Program-made: the position numbers and the translations under genes
Part shown: positions 1 through 8,749 of the stretch, piece after piece
Layout of the letters: each line of letters begins with the position of its first letter
How positions within the stretch are numbered: the stretch's first letter is position 1
Assembly: GCF_001487165.1 (NCBI RefSeq)
Contig: NZ_LN913006.1
Span: 991,293-1,055,292 of the forward strand
Direction: 5' to 3'
DNA length: 64,000 nucleotides
Origin: Blautia massiliensis (ex Durand et al. 2017)
GTDB taxonomy: Bacteria > Bacillota > Clostridia > Lachnospirales > Lachnospiraceae
The notes under the pieces: generated by a model
Seen by the model: only the letters and a program-made list of their open reading frames with translations
Database searches by the model: none
Told to the model about the DNA's origin: nothing

Positions 1-476
1 TGTCCTATGAATTACGGGACAGGCTTGGAGATGCGGCAGGGGTTTATTACCGAAAACAGGATCTTCCGGAAGAAGTGCTGCAGTATACTCCACCGTCTGA
101 TCCCCAGGAACTTCTCCGGGGTCTGACACTGGAGCGGATGAGTGCGATCTATCAGGCTTTGATCCGCAGACAGGAAAATAAGATCGACCCAATCCGAAGT
201 AAATTCGGAAGGATCGAAAAAGAGGAAATATCACTTTCCGATAAATTGCTGGAAATGAAGGAATATGCAAAAACTCACCGAAAATTCAGCTTTCGCAGGC
301 TGATGGAAAACCAGCATTCCAAAATACAGCTGATCGTGACATTTCTGGCAATTCTGGAATTGATGAAAATGGGACATGTTCATGCAGAACAGGAAGATCT
401 TTTTGATGATATTCATGTGGAAGTTATCACGGATCCGGACACATGGAAGAATCTGACAGAGTTCGCAGATGAATAA
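1..476 (+). CDS. scpA: Segregation and condensation protein A, C-terminal part
   Basis: The 3' part of a gene that starts upstream of the window; the reading frame is open from base 3. ScpA is the kleisin that joins ScpB and the Smc ATPase in the condensin-like complex that compacts and segregates the chromosome. The visible part is a charged helical stretch (IDPIRSKFGRIEKEE region) followed by the winged-helix end typical of kleisins (a run near TFLAILELMKMGHVHAEQ). The gene ends 23 bases before scpB, the usual pairing, so the two are likely co-transcribed. The call rests on the C-terminal sequence and on the scpB neighbour. Confidence 0.9.
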   Translation, partial: SYELRDRLGDAAGVYYRKQDLPEEVLQYTPPSDPQELLRGLTLERMSAIYQALIRRQENKIDPIRSKFGRIEKEEISLSDKLLEMKEYAKTHRKFSFRRLMENQHSKIQLIVTFLAILELMKMGHVHAEQEDLFDDIHVEVITDPDTWKNLTEFADE

Positions 477-499
477 TATAGTAGGAATGAGGACAATAA

Positions 500-1069
500 G
501 TGGAAATCAAACGAATTGAAGGAGAAATCGAAGCCATCCTGTTTGCAATGGGAGAAGCAGTGGAATTACCCCGTATTGCCAGAGCGATCCGTCAGGATCC
601 GACAACAACGGAAAATATCATCCGAAATATGATGATCCGTTATCAGGAAGAAGAACGGGGGATCCAGATCATAGAGCTCGAAAACTCCTTTCAGCTTTGT
701 ACAAAAAAAGAATACTATGATTCTCTTATCCGGATCGCAGCGCAGCCAAAGAAACCCACGCTGACAGACGTTATGCTTGAAACCCTTTCGATCATTGCCT
801 ACAAACAGCCCGTTACAAAAGCAGAAATCGAAAAGATCCGAGGGGTAAAATGTGATCATGCCATCAATAAACTGATGGATTATGATCTGGTGAGAGAACT
901 TGGACGTCTGGATGCTCCGGGTCGCCCGATCCTCCTGGGAACCACCGAAGAATTTCTGCGCTGCTTTGGTGTCCAGGGGCTGGAAGACCTTCCGGAAATG
1001 GATCCGGTCCAGCTGGAGGATTTCAAGGCGGAAGCAGAGGAAGAGATCCAGCTGAAGCTGGACGTATAA
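500..1069 (+). CDS. scpB: Segregation and condensation protein B
   Basis: A 189-residue protein of normal ScpB length. ScpB dimers bind the ScpA kleisin in the Smc-ScpAB condensin. The N-terminal half reads as the first winged helix (EAILFAMGEAVELPRIARAI). The second carries the family pattern around TLSIIAYKQPVTKAEIEKIR and the turn GRPILLGTTEEFL. The start is a GTG at 500 with a weak AGGAATGAGG ribosome site about 9 bases upstream. The C-terminus is acidic. Its position directly after scpA supports the call. Confidence 0.95.
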   Translation: MEIKRIEGEIEAILFAMGEAVELPRIARAIRQDPTTTENIIRNMMIRYQEEERGIQIIELENSFQLCTKKEYYDSLIRIAAQPKKPTLTDVMLETLSIIAYKQPVTKAEIEKIRGVKCDHAINKLMDYDLVRELGRLDAPGRPILLGTTEEFLRCFGVQGLEDLPEMDPVQLEDFKAEAEEEIQLKLDV

Positions 1070-1142
1070 CAAATAACACGGACAGATGCCGGTTTACCGG
1101 GACCTGCCGGACAGATCAGGAAACAGAAGAGGAGTGACAAAA

Positions 1143-1940
1143 ATGCCCACAACATACGCACATGATCTTTTTGGAAAAAGGGTTTACCGGAAACTTTCCG
1201 CAAAATTACAGCATCTGATCCGAAGCAACGGAAATCTGTACCGGATCGGACAGCATGGTCCGGATATCCTGTTTTATTATTTTATATCCAAAAATCCGGT
1301 GACACAGTACGGAGTGCAGATGCATGGAAGGAAAGCAAGAGAATTCTTTGAAAAGGGCATGGCGAAGGTCCGGGAGGAAAAAAATCCTGCACTGATGGCT
1401 TATCTGCTGGGGTTCGGATGTCATTATATCCTGGATTCTACCTGTCATCCTTACGTCAATCAGGTAGCTGCCGAGGGGAAAGTCTCACATACGCTCTTTG
1501 AGAAGGAATTTGATCGTATGCTGATGTATGAAACCGGCAAAGATCCATTGCGTTTTTATCCGTCTCATGGGATCCGTGCCAGTTTTCTCAGTGCATGGAC
1601 GATCCACCAGGTATTGCCGGCGATCCGTACCTGGAACATTTATCTGTCATTGAAAATGATGAAGATATTCACCTGTATTTTGGTATGTGATGATGGAGGA
1701 AGGAAGAGACGCCTTTCGGAACATGCCCTTTCCCCCGCAGGAAAAAAGATATCTGCGTTTATTACCGAATTTTTTATGAGCCCGGAGCCGGAGATCGACT
1801 GTAAGGAGGAGCTTCTTAAACTGGACAGTCTGATGGAAGAGGCACTTGCCAAGGCGCCGGATATGCTGGAAGAGCTTGCTGCACTTGCAGTCAGGCCAGG
1901 ACATCTTTCTGACAGATGGGATCTGACCTTTAACGGATGA
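1143..1940 (+). CDS. Zinc-dependent phospholipase C family protein
   Basis: A 265-residue protein if translated from the ATG at 1143, which follows GAGGAGTG at a good distance; an in-frame ATG at 1086 lacks a ribosome site. The pattern of conserved His and Asp residues fits the zinc-dependent phospholipase C fold (PF00882-like): H7 in TYAHDLF, H38 and D41 in GQHGPD, then H94, D98 and H102 in GCHYILDSTCHP. No signal peptide is visible, so it probably acts in the cytoplasm. The substrate is unknown. It lies between scpB and a carboxypeptidase gene, a common place in Lachnospiraceae. Confidence 0.75.
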   Translation: MPTTYAHDLFGKRVYRKLSAKLQHLIRSNGNLYRIGQHGPDILFYYFISKNPVTQYGVQMHGRKAREFFEKGMAKVREEKNPALMAYLLGFGCHYILDSTCHPYVNQVAAEGKVSHTLFEKEFDRMLMYETGKDPLRFYPSHGIRASFLSAWTIHQVLPAIRTWNIYLSLKMMKIFTCILVCDDGGRKRRLSEHALSPAGKKISAFITEFFMSPEPEIDCKEELLKLDSLMEEALAKAPDMLEELAALAVRPGHLSDRWDLTFNG

Positions 1941-2001
1941 TCGATCCCGGCAGACAATAGATACAAGTGATATCTGAATGCTATCCCCGCATAAAATTAA
2001 A

Positions 2002-2027
2002 TATAACAGTTACTGTAAACAGTTATA
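2002..2027. promoter_or_regulatory. Inverted repeat upstream of the carboxypeptidase gene
   Basis: The spacer holds TATAAC and GTTATA about 14 bases apart around the small palindrome ACAGTTACTGT. It lies about 25 bases before the ATG at 2053, where an operator or a leader hairpin would act. No T-run follows, so it is not a terminator of the gene upstream. Its role is inferred from position only. Confidence 0.3.
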
Positions 2028-2052
2028 TGAACCGTGTACGGGGTGATGCATT

Positions 2053-3276
2053 ATGAGCAAACGGCGTATGGCCGCTGTCGTGCTGGTGACAGCGGTCCTT
2101 ATTATTTGTCAGATCTTTCCGGTAAAGGCGGCAGATGACGAAAATCTATATGCACTTTCTGCAGTTCTTATGGATGGGGAGAACGGCCGTGTGCTGTACG
2201 GAAAAGAAGCATACAAAGGACGGCCGAATGCCAGCACCACAAAGGTAATGACCTGTATTCTTGCTCTGGAGCTGGCAAAGGGAGATGATTACGTACAGGT
2301 TTCCGGGAATGCGGCATCTCAGCCACAGACACGTCTTGGCATGCGGGAAGGCCAGCAGTTTTATCTGGAGGATCTTCTCTATTCACTGATGCTGAAAAGC
2401 CATAATGATTCCGCAGTGGCCATCGCGGAACATATCGGTGGCTCCGTAGAAGGTTTTGCAGAGAAGATGAATGAAAAAGCAAAAGAGCTGGGATGTAAGG
2501 ACACACATTTTGTTACACCCAATGGTCTGGATGGAGAAGATGAAGGCGGTATCCATCATACAACAGCCCGGGATCTTGCCTTGATCATGGCGTATGCAAT
2601 AAAAAATGCAACATTTGTCCATATTACCCAGACTAGAGATTATACTTTCACGGATATCTCAGGAAAAAAGCATTATTCGGTACATAATACCAATGCTTTC
2701 CTGGATATGGAAACAGGAGTGATCTCCGGAAAAACAGGATTTACAGGAAATGCCGGATATTGTTATGTCTGCGCAGTCCGACAGGACGAGCGATTATTTA
2801 TCGTGGCTCTTCTGGGATGCGGATGGCCCGGAAATAAAAATTATAAATGGAGCGATACTAAGAAGCTCCTTTCCTATGGCAGGGAAAATTATCAGTATAT
2901 GATGCTGCCGGAGCTTCCGCAGCTGCCTGAGATCCCGGTAACAGAAGCAGCACCGGGAAAAGAAGATCCATATCCGCAAAAGTCCGATCATTCCGGATAT
3001 CCTCCCAAACAGGTTATGCTGAAAATACACGCAGTACTTTCTGAAAAAGATCGTGAGAAAAGATATCTTCTGAAAAAAACAGAAACGATCACATGGGAAA
3101 CGGAGCTTCCGGATAAGCTCCCGGCACCAATACAGAAAAACCAGAAGATCGGTACACTCCATGCAAAGCTCAACGGAAAAGAACTCCTTTCCTGCCTTGT
3201 AACCGCCGATGACAAAATCGACAGAATTACCTATAAATGGTATGTGGATAAAGTATTTAAGGATTATTTCCATTAA
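2053..3276 (+). CDS. dacF: Serine-type D-alanyl-D-alanine carboxypeptidase (penicillin-binding protein 5/DacF type)
   Basis: Trims the terminal D-Ala from peptidoglycan stem peptides outside the membrane. The 407-residue protein has an N-terminal signal peptide (about residues 5-27, ending VKAADD). The three catalytic motifs are complete: S61-T-T-K64 (nucleophile and base), S116-H-N118 and K227-T-G229. The C-terminal third, with a proline-rich linker near residues 295-325, fits the beta-rich PBP5 C-terminal domain. DacF paralogues are often sporulation genes, but the sequence does not settle whether this is dacA or dacF. The gene is monocistronic: a terminator follows at 3284. Confidence 0.85.
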   Translation: MSKRRMAAVVLVTAVLIICQIFPVKAADDENLYALSAVLMDGENGRVLYGKEAYKGRPNASTTKVMTCILALELAKGDDYVQVSGNAASQPQTRLGMREGQQFYLEDLLYSLMLKSHNDSAVAIAEHIGGSVEGFAEKMNEKAKELGCKDTHFVTPNGLDGEDEGGIHHTTARDLALIMAYAIKNATFVHITQTRDYTFTDISGKKHYSVHNTNAFLDMETGVISGKTGFTGNAGYCYVCAVRQDERLFIVALLGCGWPGNKNYKWSDTKKLLSYGRENYQYMMLPELPQLPEIPVTEAAPGKEDPYPQKSDHSGYPPKQVMLKIHAVLSEKDREKRYLLKKTETITWETELPDKLPAPIQKNQKIGTLHAKLNGKELLSCLVTADDKIDRITYKWYVDKVFKDYFH

Positions 3277-3283
3277 TTTAGCG

Positions 3284-3312
3284 ACCCCTGGCATATGTCA
3301 GGGGTTAATTTT
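3284..3312 (+). terminator. Intrinsic terminator after the carboxypeptidase gene
   Basis: A 7-bp stem ACCCCTG (3284-3290) / CAGGGGT (3299-3305) is followed by TAATTTTTT. It separates the carboxypeptidase from the decarboxylase cluster. Confidence 0.85.
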
Positions 3313-3334
3313 TTAACGTTCGTGACGAAAAGTA

Positions 3335-3363
3335 TTGAATTTTCTGCAAAAAAAAGGTACAAT
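3335..3363 (+). promoter_or_regulatory. Sigma-A-type promoter of the decarboxylase cluster
   Basis: TTGAAT (3335-3340), a 17-base spacer and TACAAT (3358-3363) lie about 55 bases before the first ATG at 3418. It follows a terminator directly, so it probably drives the whole five-gene operon. Confidence 0.75.
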
Positions 3364-3417
3364 TATACTCGGCTGAATTTTTGGTTATATTAATAAAAAA
3401 ATGGAGGGCATAGTATA

Positions 3418-4854
3418 ATGAGTAATGCGACACAAAGCGTAGCGGCTGCAAGGATCGATTCCCTGCTTGACGCCAACAGTTTTGTTGAGATCGGACAGGC
3501 TGTCACAGCCAGAGCTACGGATTTCAACATGACTGAAAAAAAAGCACCTTCAGACGGTGTGATCACCGGATATGGTGTGATTGACGGCAGTCTGGTGTAT
3601 GTATACAGCCAGGATGCATCTGTACTGAACGGAACAGTTGGTGAGATGCATGCCAAAAAGATCGCCAAAATTTATGATCTCGCTCTGAAAGTTGGAGCAC
3701 CGGTTATCGGTCTTGTAGACTGTGCGGGACTTCGTCTTCAGGAGGCTACCGATGCACTTGAGGCATTTGGTGAGATCTATCTGAAACAGACACTGGCATC
3801 CGGTGTTATTCCACAGATCACTGCTGTTTTCGGAACATGCGGCGGTGGAATGGCAGTTGTACCGGCTCTTACAGACTTTACATTTGTAGAGGAGAAGAAG
3901 GGCAGACTGTTTGTAAACACTCCAAATGCACTGGAAGGAAACAGAGTGGAAAAATGCGATTCAGCTTCCGCACAGTTCCAGAGCGAGGAGACAGGACTTG
4001 TTGACGGCATCGGAACAGAAGAGGAGATCCTTGGACAGATCCGTACACTGGTCAGCATGCTTCCAGAGAACAATGAAGACAATGACAGCTTCAAGGAATG
4101 CACAGATGACCTGAACAGAGTATGTGATGATATTGCAGGCTGCACAGGCGACACAGCTATTGCGCTTTCAAGAATCGCTGATAATGGTGAGTTTTTTGAA
4201 ACAAAGGCAGCTTACGGCCAGGATGTCGTAACAGGCTTCCTTCGTCTGAACGGAGCTACCGTTGGCGCTGTTGCAAACAGAAGCGAATCTTACGATGCTG
4301 ATGGCAATAAGACAGAGATTTCCGACGGAACTCTTTCTGCAAGAGGTGCAAGAAAAGCAGCAGACTTCGTAAAATTCTGTGATGCTTTTGAGATTCCGGT
4401 ACTTACTCTTACTAATGTAACAGGATTTAAAGCTACACTCTGCAATGAGAAGATGATGGCTAAATCTGTGGGTGAGATGGTACATGCTTTTGCATCTGCG
4501 ACTGTACCGAAGGTAAATGTTGTAATTGGTAAAGCATACGGAACTGCATACGTTGCCATGAACAGCAAATCTGTCGGAGCAGATATGGTTTATGCATGGG
4601 ATACAGCTGAGATCGGTATGATGGATGCTTCCCTTGCAGCAAAGATCATGTATGAGGGAGCTGACGCTTCTACACTGAATGAGAAGGCAGCTGAGTACAA
4701 AGAACTCCAGAACGGTATCGCATCTGCAGCAGCAAGAGGATATGTGGATACTGTGATCAAAGCAGAAGATACAAGAAAATATGTAATCGGTGCTTTTGAG
4801 ATGCTGTTCACAAAAAGGGAAGACCGTCCATCCAAAAAGCATGGAACAGTCTAA
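3418..4854 (+). CDS. mmdA: Carboxyltransferase subunit of a biotin-dependent decarboxylase (methylmalonyl-CoA decarboxylase alpha-like)
   Basis: A 478-residue acyl-CoA carboxyltransferase-fold protein. It would move CO2 from an acyl-CoA such as methylmalonyl-CoA to the biotin on the small carrier protein encoded at 5653. The N-terminal half shows the oxyanion-hole segment FGTCGGGMAVVPALTDFTF. The C-terminal half shows the second crotonase-like motif around VIGKAYGTAYVAMNSK. At 478 residues it is a little shorter than the usual 510 or so. It leads the operon with a good ribosome site (GGAGGG). Acyl-CoA specificity (methylmalonyl, glutaconyl or malonyl) cannot be decided from the sequence alone. 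Confidence 0.8.
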   Translation: MSNATQSVAAARIDSLLDANSFVEIGQAVTARATDFNMTEKKAPSDGVITGYGVIDGSLVYVYSQDASVLNGTVGEMHAKKIAKIYDLALKVGAPVIGLVDCAGLRLQEATDALEAFGEIYLKQTLASGVIPQITAVFGTCGGGMAVVPALTDFTFVEEKKGRLFVNTPNALEGNRVEKCDSASAQFQSEETGLVDGIGTEEEILGQIRTLVSMLPENNEDNDSFKECTDDLNRVCDDIAGCTGDTAIALSRIADNGEFFETKAAYGQDVVTGFLRLNGATVGAVANRSESYDADGNKTEISDGTLSARGARKAADFVKFCDAFEIPVLTLTNVTGFKATLCNEKMMAKSVGEMVHAFASATVPKVNVVIGKAYGTAYVAMNSKSVGADMVYAWDTAEIGMMDASLAAKIMYEGADASTLNEKAAEYKELQNGIASAAARGYVDTVIKAEDTRKYVIGAFEMLFTKREDRPSKKHGTV

Positions 4855-4867
4855 GTGAGGTGAGCGT

Positions 4868-5629
4868 ATGAGACAGTTTTATAAAAAGATCTCTTCTGTC
4901 TGCATGGCACTTCTTTGCGTAGCTGCACTTCTGATCGGATGCACAGCTACTGCATGGGCTGCTGATGAGATTGATGATTCTGTAAAGAGTCAGCTTGTCA
5001 CAACAACCAAGGGCCTGACGGATGCGATCATCGCAATGTCCGAGGATGATATCCAGGGATATCTGGAATCAGAGGATGCTTTCACACAGAGTGCTGCAAG
5101 TGCATGGGATGGCTCCAGAGAAGAGCTTGGTGAGAAAAAAGGTGATATCGAGGAGAAAGATATCACAGTGGAGTATTCCGATGATCAGTATACCGTTGTT
5201 GTTCCGGTATCCTTCGAGAAAAACAAAGCGAATTTCACTTATGTATTTGATAAATCAGGAACCCCGACTTCTCTTACAGTTGATGTGAATTATACACTGG
5301 CACAGAACATGGAGAAGGCAGCGATGAATACAGTGATGGGTCTCGGAACAGTATTTGTGATCCTGGTATTCCTGATCTTCGTGATCTCTCTTTTCAAATA
5401 TATTCCCGGACTTGTGGAAGGAAAGAAAAAAGAGAGCAAACCGGCTCCAGCAGCCACAGCACCGGCTCCGGTTGCAGCACCAGTTGCTGAGCCTGCTGTT
5501 GAAGATGTGACAGATGATGGTGAGCTTATTGCCGTGATCGCCGCAGCGATCGCTGCTTCTGAAGGCAAAACAAGCACAGACGGATTCGTAGTACGTTCCA
5601 TCCGCAAAGTCAACCGCAGAAAAAGATAA
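4868..5629 (+). CDS. OadG-like membrane subunit with lipoprotein-type signal
   Basis: A 253-residue protein of unusual build. The N-terminus is a signal sequence with a lipobox-like LLIGC (Cys25), although an AWA cleavage site also follows. An external domain of about 120 residues comes next (DUF3887-like by general appearance), then one membrane segment (about residues 157-177, VFVILVFLIFVISLF). An Ala/Pro-rich linker and a C-terminal cytoplasmic tail end RKVNRRKR. The last part matches the OadG/MmdD gamma-delta subunit, which anchors the carboxyltransferase to the Na+-pumping beta subunit. Ordinary OadG is under 100 residues, so this is an extended form. It starts 13 bases after mmdA. Confidence 0.75.
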   Translation: MRQFYKKISSVCMALLCVAALLIGCTATAWAADEIDDSVKSQLVTTTKGLTDAIIAMSEDDIQGYLESEDAFTQSAASAWDGSREELGEKKGDIEEKDITVEYSDDQYTVVVPVSFEKNKANFTYVFDKSGTPTSLTVDVNYTLAQNMEKAAMNTVMGLGTVFVILVFLIFVISLFKYIPGLVEGKKKESKPAPAATAPAPVAAPVAEPAVEDVTDDGELIAVIAAAIAASEGKTSTDGFVVRSIRKVNRRKR

Positions 5630-5652
5630 TCATTATTTAGGAGGATTTTAAA

Positions 5653-6033
5653 ATGAAGAGTTATACAATTACTGTTAACGGAACAGCATATGAAGTTACT
5701 GTAGAAGAGAACGGAAACGCAGCAGCTCCAGTTGCAGCAGCACCAAAAGCAGCAGCTCCGGCTCCTAAGGCAGCTCCGGCAGCAGCTCCTAAGGCAGCAG
5801 CTCCGGCAGCAGGCGCAGGTTCTGTTAAAGTTTCCGCAGCCGTTCCTGGAAAAGTTGTAAAAATCGTTGCATCTGTTGGACAGAGTGTAAAAGCTGGTGA
5901 CAGCGTAGTGATCGTTGAGTCCATGAAGATGGAGATCCCGGTTGTTGCTCCTCAGGACGGAACAATCGCCAGCATCGATGTTGCAGAGGGTGCTGCCGTT
6001 GAAAATGGAGATACTCTTGCAACAATGAACTAA
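5653..6033 (+). CDS. Biotin carboxyl carrier protein (biotinyl subunit)
   Basis: A 126-residue carrier. A short N-terminal beta segment is followed by an Ala/Pro linker (about residues 23-55), then a biotinyl domain with the motif ESMKMEIP, whose K92 is the biotin site. It shuttles carboxyl groups from the carboxyltransferase subunits (genes at 3418 and 7234) to the beta subunit at the membrane. The linker is low-complexity DNA rich in GCAGCTCC-type repeats. Gaps of 23 and 15 bases to the flanking genes indicate one operon. Confidence 0.9.
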   Translation: MKSYTITVNGTAYEVTVEENGNAAAPVAAAPKAAAPAPKAAPAAAPKAAAPAAGAGSVKVSAAVPGKVVKIVASVGQSVKAGDSVVIVESMKMEIPVVAPQDGTIASIDVAEGAAVENGDTLATMN

Positions 6034-6048
6034 ACAGGAGGTAGACAA

Positions 6049-7197
6049 ATGTCTTATGTAACAAATACCCTGTCAAACCTGATCCATCAGACAGCATTTT
6101 TCAACCTTACCTGGGGAAACTACCTGATGATCGCAGTGGCATGTGTGTTCTTATATCTTGCCATTAAACATGGTTTTGAGCCGCTGCTGTTGGTTCCGAT
6201 CGCTTTTGGTATGCTTCTGGTAAATATTTATCCGGACATTATGCTGAGCATTGAGGATTCATCCAATGGCGTTGGCGGACTTCTTCATTATTTTTACTTA
6301 ATGGATGAGTGGAGTATTCTTCCTTCACTGATCTTCCTGGGTGTCGGTGCGATGACAGACTTCGGTCCGCTGATCGCAAACCCGATCAGCTTCCTGATGG
6401 GAGCAGCTGCACAGCTTGGTATTTACCTTGCATACTTCCTTGCAATTTTCCTTGGATTTAATGGTAAAGCAGCAGCAGCGATCTCTATCATCGGTGGTGC
6501 TGACGGCCCGACTTCCATTTTCCTTGCAGGTAAGCTTGGACAGTCTTCTCTTATGGGACCGATCGCAGTAGCAGCATATTCCTATATGTCTCTGGTACCG
6601 ATCATCCAGCCTCCGATCATGAAGGCATTCACAACAGAGAAAGAGCGTAAGATCAAAATGGCGCAGCTCCGCCCTGTTACAAAACTTGAGAAGATCCTTT
6701 TCCCGATCGTTATCACAATCGTTGTTTGCCTGATCCTTCCGACAACAGCTCCCCTTGTTGGTATGCTGATGCTCGGAAACCTGTTCCGTGAGTCCGGAGT
6801 TGTTAAACAGCTTTCTGAAACAGCTTCCAACGCTCTTATGTACATCGTAGTAATCCTTCTCGGAACATCTGTAGGTGCTTCCACAAGTGCTGAGGCGTTC
6901 CTGAACGTAGATACACTGAAGATCGTAGTTCTTGGTCTTGTTGCCTTTGCCTGCGGTACTTTTGGTGGTGTTATGCTTGGTAAGCTTCTCTGCAAGGTTA
7001 CTCACGGAAAGATCAATCCTCTGATCGGATCAGCCGGTGTTTCTGCCGTTCCTATGGCAGCCCGTGTATCCCAGAAGGTTGGTGCTGAGGCAGATCCTAC
7101 AAACTTCCTGCTGATGCATGCGATGGGACCGAACGTTGCTGGTGTTATCGGTACAGCGGTTGCTGCCGGTACATTCATGGCGATTTTTGGTGTCTAA
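6049..7197 (+). CDS. oadB: Sodium ion-translocating decarboxylase, beta subunit
   Basis: A 382-residue polytopic membrane protein that decarboxylates carboxybiotin and pumps Na+ out. It has about nine membrane segments and the family signatures IIGGADGPTSIFLAGKL (re-entrant region with the key Asp) and SAGVSAVPMAARVSQKVG near the C-terminus, followed by LLMHAMGPNVAGVIG. The length fits OadB/MmdB/GcdB. The family members share this subunit type, so the substrate is set by the alpha subunits encoded on either side. Confidence 0.92.
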   Translation: MSYVTNTLSNLIHQTAFFNLTWGNYLMIAVACVFLYLAIKHGFEPLLLVPIAFGMLLVNIYPDIMLSIEDSSNGVGGLLHYFYLMDEWSILPSLIFLGVGAMTDFGPLIANPISFLMGAAAQLGIYLAYFLAIFLGFNGKAAAAISIIGGADGPTSIFLAGKLGQSSLMGPIAVAAYSYMSLVPIIQPPIMKAFTTEKERKIKMAQLRPVTKLEKILFPIVITIVVCLILPTTAPLVGMLMLGNLFRESGVVKQLSETASNALMYIVVILLGTSVGASTSAEAFLNVDTLKIVVLGLVAFACGTFGGVMLGKLLCKVTHGKINPLIGSAGVSAVPMAARVSQKVGAEADPTNFLLMHAMGPNVAGVIGTAVAAGTFMAIFGV

Positions 7198-7233
7198 CCC
7201 ATTGTCTTATAAAAATTTGTAAGGAGAATAATT

Positions 7234-8646
7234 ATGGCAGAAATAGAGAAAAAACCTGTGAAAGTTGTGGAAACGATCCTGCGTGACGCTCATCAGTCCC
7301 TGATCGCTACACGTATGAGCACAGAGCAGATGCTTCCGATCATTGAGAAGCTTGACAAAGTCGGCTACTATGCAGTAGAGTGCTGGGGCGGTGCTACTTT
7401 CGATGCTTCCTTACGTTTCCTGAAAGAGGATCCGTGGGAAAGACTTCGTAAACTTCGTGACGGTTTCAAAAACACAAAGCTTCAGATGCTGTTCCGTGGA
7501 CAGAACATCCTTGGATATCGTCCATATGCAGATGATGTAGTAGAGTATTTTGTACAGAAATCCGCAGCTAACGGTATCGATATCATCCGTATCTTTGACT
7601 GTATGAATGACCTTCGTAACCTTCAGACAGCTGTAAAAGCAGCAAACAAGGAGAAAGCACATGCACAGGTTGCAATGGCTTACACACTTGGTGATGCTTA
7701 CACACTTGATTACTGGACAGATCTTGCAAAACGTATCGAAGATATGGGTGCAGATTCCATCTGTATCAAAGATATGGCAGGACTTCTTGTTCCGTACAAA
7801 GCTACAGAGCTTGTTCAGGCTCTCAAAGAGACTGTTAAGATCCCGATCGATCTTCATTCTCACTATACATCCGGTGTTGCTTCCATGACATATATGAAGG
7901 CAGTAGAGGCAGGTGTTGACATCATCGACACAGCAATGTCTCCGTTTGCTCTTGGAACATCCCAGCCTGCAACAGAGGTTATGGTTGAGACCTTCAAGGG
8001 AACACCATATGATACAGGATTTGATCAGCAGCTTCTCGCTGAGATCGCTGACTACTTCCGTCCGATGCGTGATGAGGCTCTTGATACAGGTCTTCTCAAT
8101 CCGAAGAACCTTGGTGTAAACATCAAGACTCTTCTGTATCAGGTACCAGGTGGAATGCTTTCCAACCTGACATCACAGCTGAAAGAGCAGCATGCCGAGG
8201 ATAAATTCTACGAAGTACTTGAGGAAGTTCCGCGTGTACGTAAAGACCTTGGTGAGCCACCGCTTGTTACACCGTCCTCTCAGATCGTTGGTACACAGGC
8301 TGTATTTAACGTGATCATGGGCGAGCGTTACAAGGTTGTCACAAAAGAGACAAAAGACGTGTTAAGTGGTAAGTATGGCGCAACAGCCAGACCGTTCAAT
8401 CCGGAAGTACAGAAAAAATGTATCGGCGATATTGAACCGATCACATGCCGTCCGGCAGATCTTCTGGAGGATGAGCTTGATAAGCTTGAGAGCGAGATGG
8501 CACAGTACAAGGAGCAGGATGAGGATGTTCTCACATATGCACTGTTCCCGCAGGTTGCCATGGACTTCTTTAAATATCGCCAGGCTCAGAAGACAAAAGT
8601 TGATGAGACTGTAGCAGATACCAAGAACGGCGCATACCCGGTATAA
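7234..8646 (+). CDS. oadA: Oxaloacetate decarboxylase alpha / pyruvate carboxylase subunit B-like carboxyltransferase
   Basis: A 470-residue protein with the metal-dependent TIM-barrel carboxyltransferase domain: ETILRDAHQSLIATRM at the N-terminus, IRIFDCMNDLRN, a catalytic-Lys region CIKDMAGLL and the metal ligands in DLHSHYTSG. The conserved carboxylase domain follows. The biotinyl domain that ends many OadA proteins is absent; the protein stops at TKNGAYPV. It should therefore use the separate carrier encoded at 5653. With OadB and OadG this forms a Na+-exporting oxaloacetate decarboxylase. Confidence 0.88.
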   Translation: MAEIEKKPVKVVETILRDAHQSLIATRMSTEQMLPIIEKLDKVGYYAVECWGGATFDASLRFLKEDPWERLRKLRDGFKNTKLQMLFRGQNILGYRPYADDVVEYFVQKSAANGIDIIRIFDCMNDLRNLQTAVKAANKEKAHAQVAMAYTLGDAYTLDYWTDLAKRIEDMGADSICIKDMAGLLVPYKATELVQALKETVKIPIDLHSHYTSGVASMTYMKAVEAGVDIIDTAMSPFALGTSQPATEVMVETFKGTPYDTGFDQQLLAEIADYFRPMRDEALDTGLLNPKNLGVNIKTLLYQVPGGMLSNLTSQLKEQHAEDKFYEVLEEVPRVRKDLGEPPLVTPSSQIVGTQAVFNVIMGERYKVVTKETKDVLSGKYGATARPFNPEVQKKCIGDIEPITCRPADLLEDELDKLESEMAQYKEQDEDVLTYALFPQVAMDFFKYRQAQKTKVDETVADTKNGAYPV

Positions 8647-8683
8647 AGCACACATAGAAATGCAGATGCATTTCAAAACAGGA

Positions 8684-8713
8684 AAAGGAGCTTGCTGTAT
8701 GCAGGCTCCTTTG
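8684..8713 (+). terminator. Probable terminator of the decarboxylase operon
   Basis: The stem AAAGGAGCTTGC / GCAGGCTCCTTT has a 4-6-base loop, but the T-run after it is weak (TTTGTG). It lies 38 bases after oadA. Confidence 0.5.
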
Positions 8714-8749
8714 TGCATAAAAAAGATAAAAAAGGCAGGATAACAGGTA

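Noticed and set aside
4168-4842. Long minus-strand frame opposite mmdA
   Set aside because: Cys/Ser-rich translation with no domain; it is the shadow of a clear plus-strand gene.
6325-7005. Minus-strand frame of 226 codons opposite oadB
   Set aside because: Low-complexity charged translation, no ribosome site, complementary to a certain gene.
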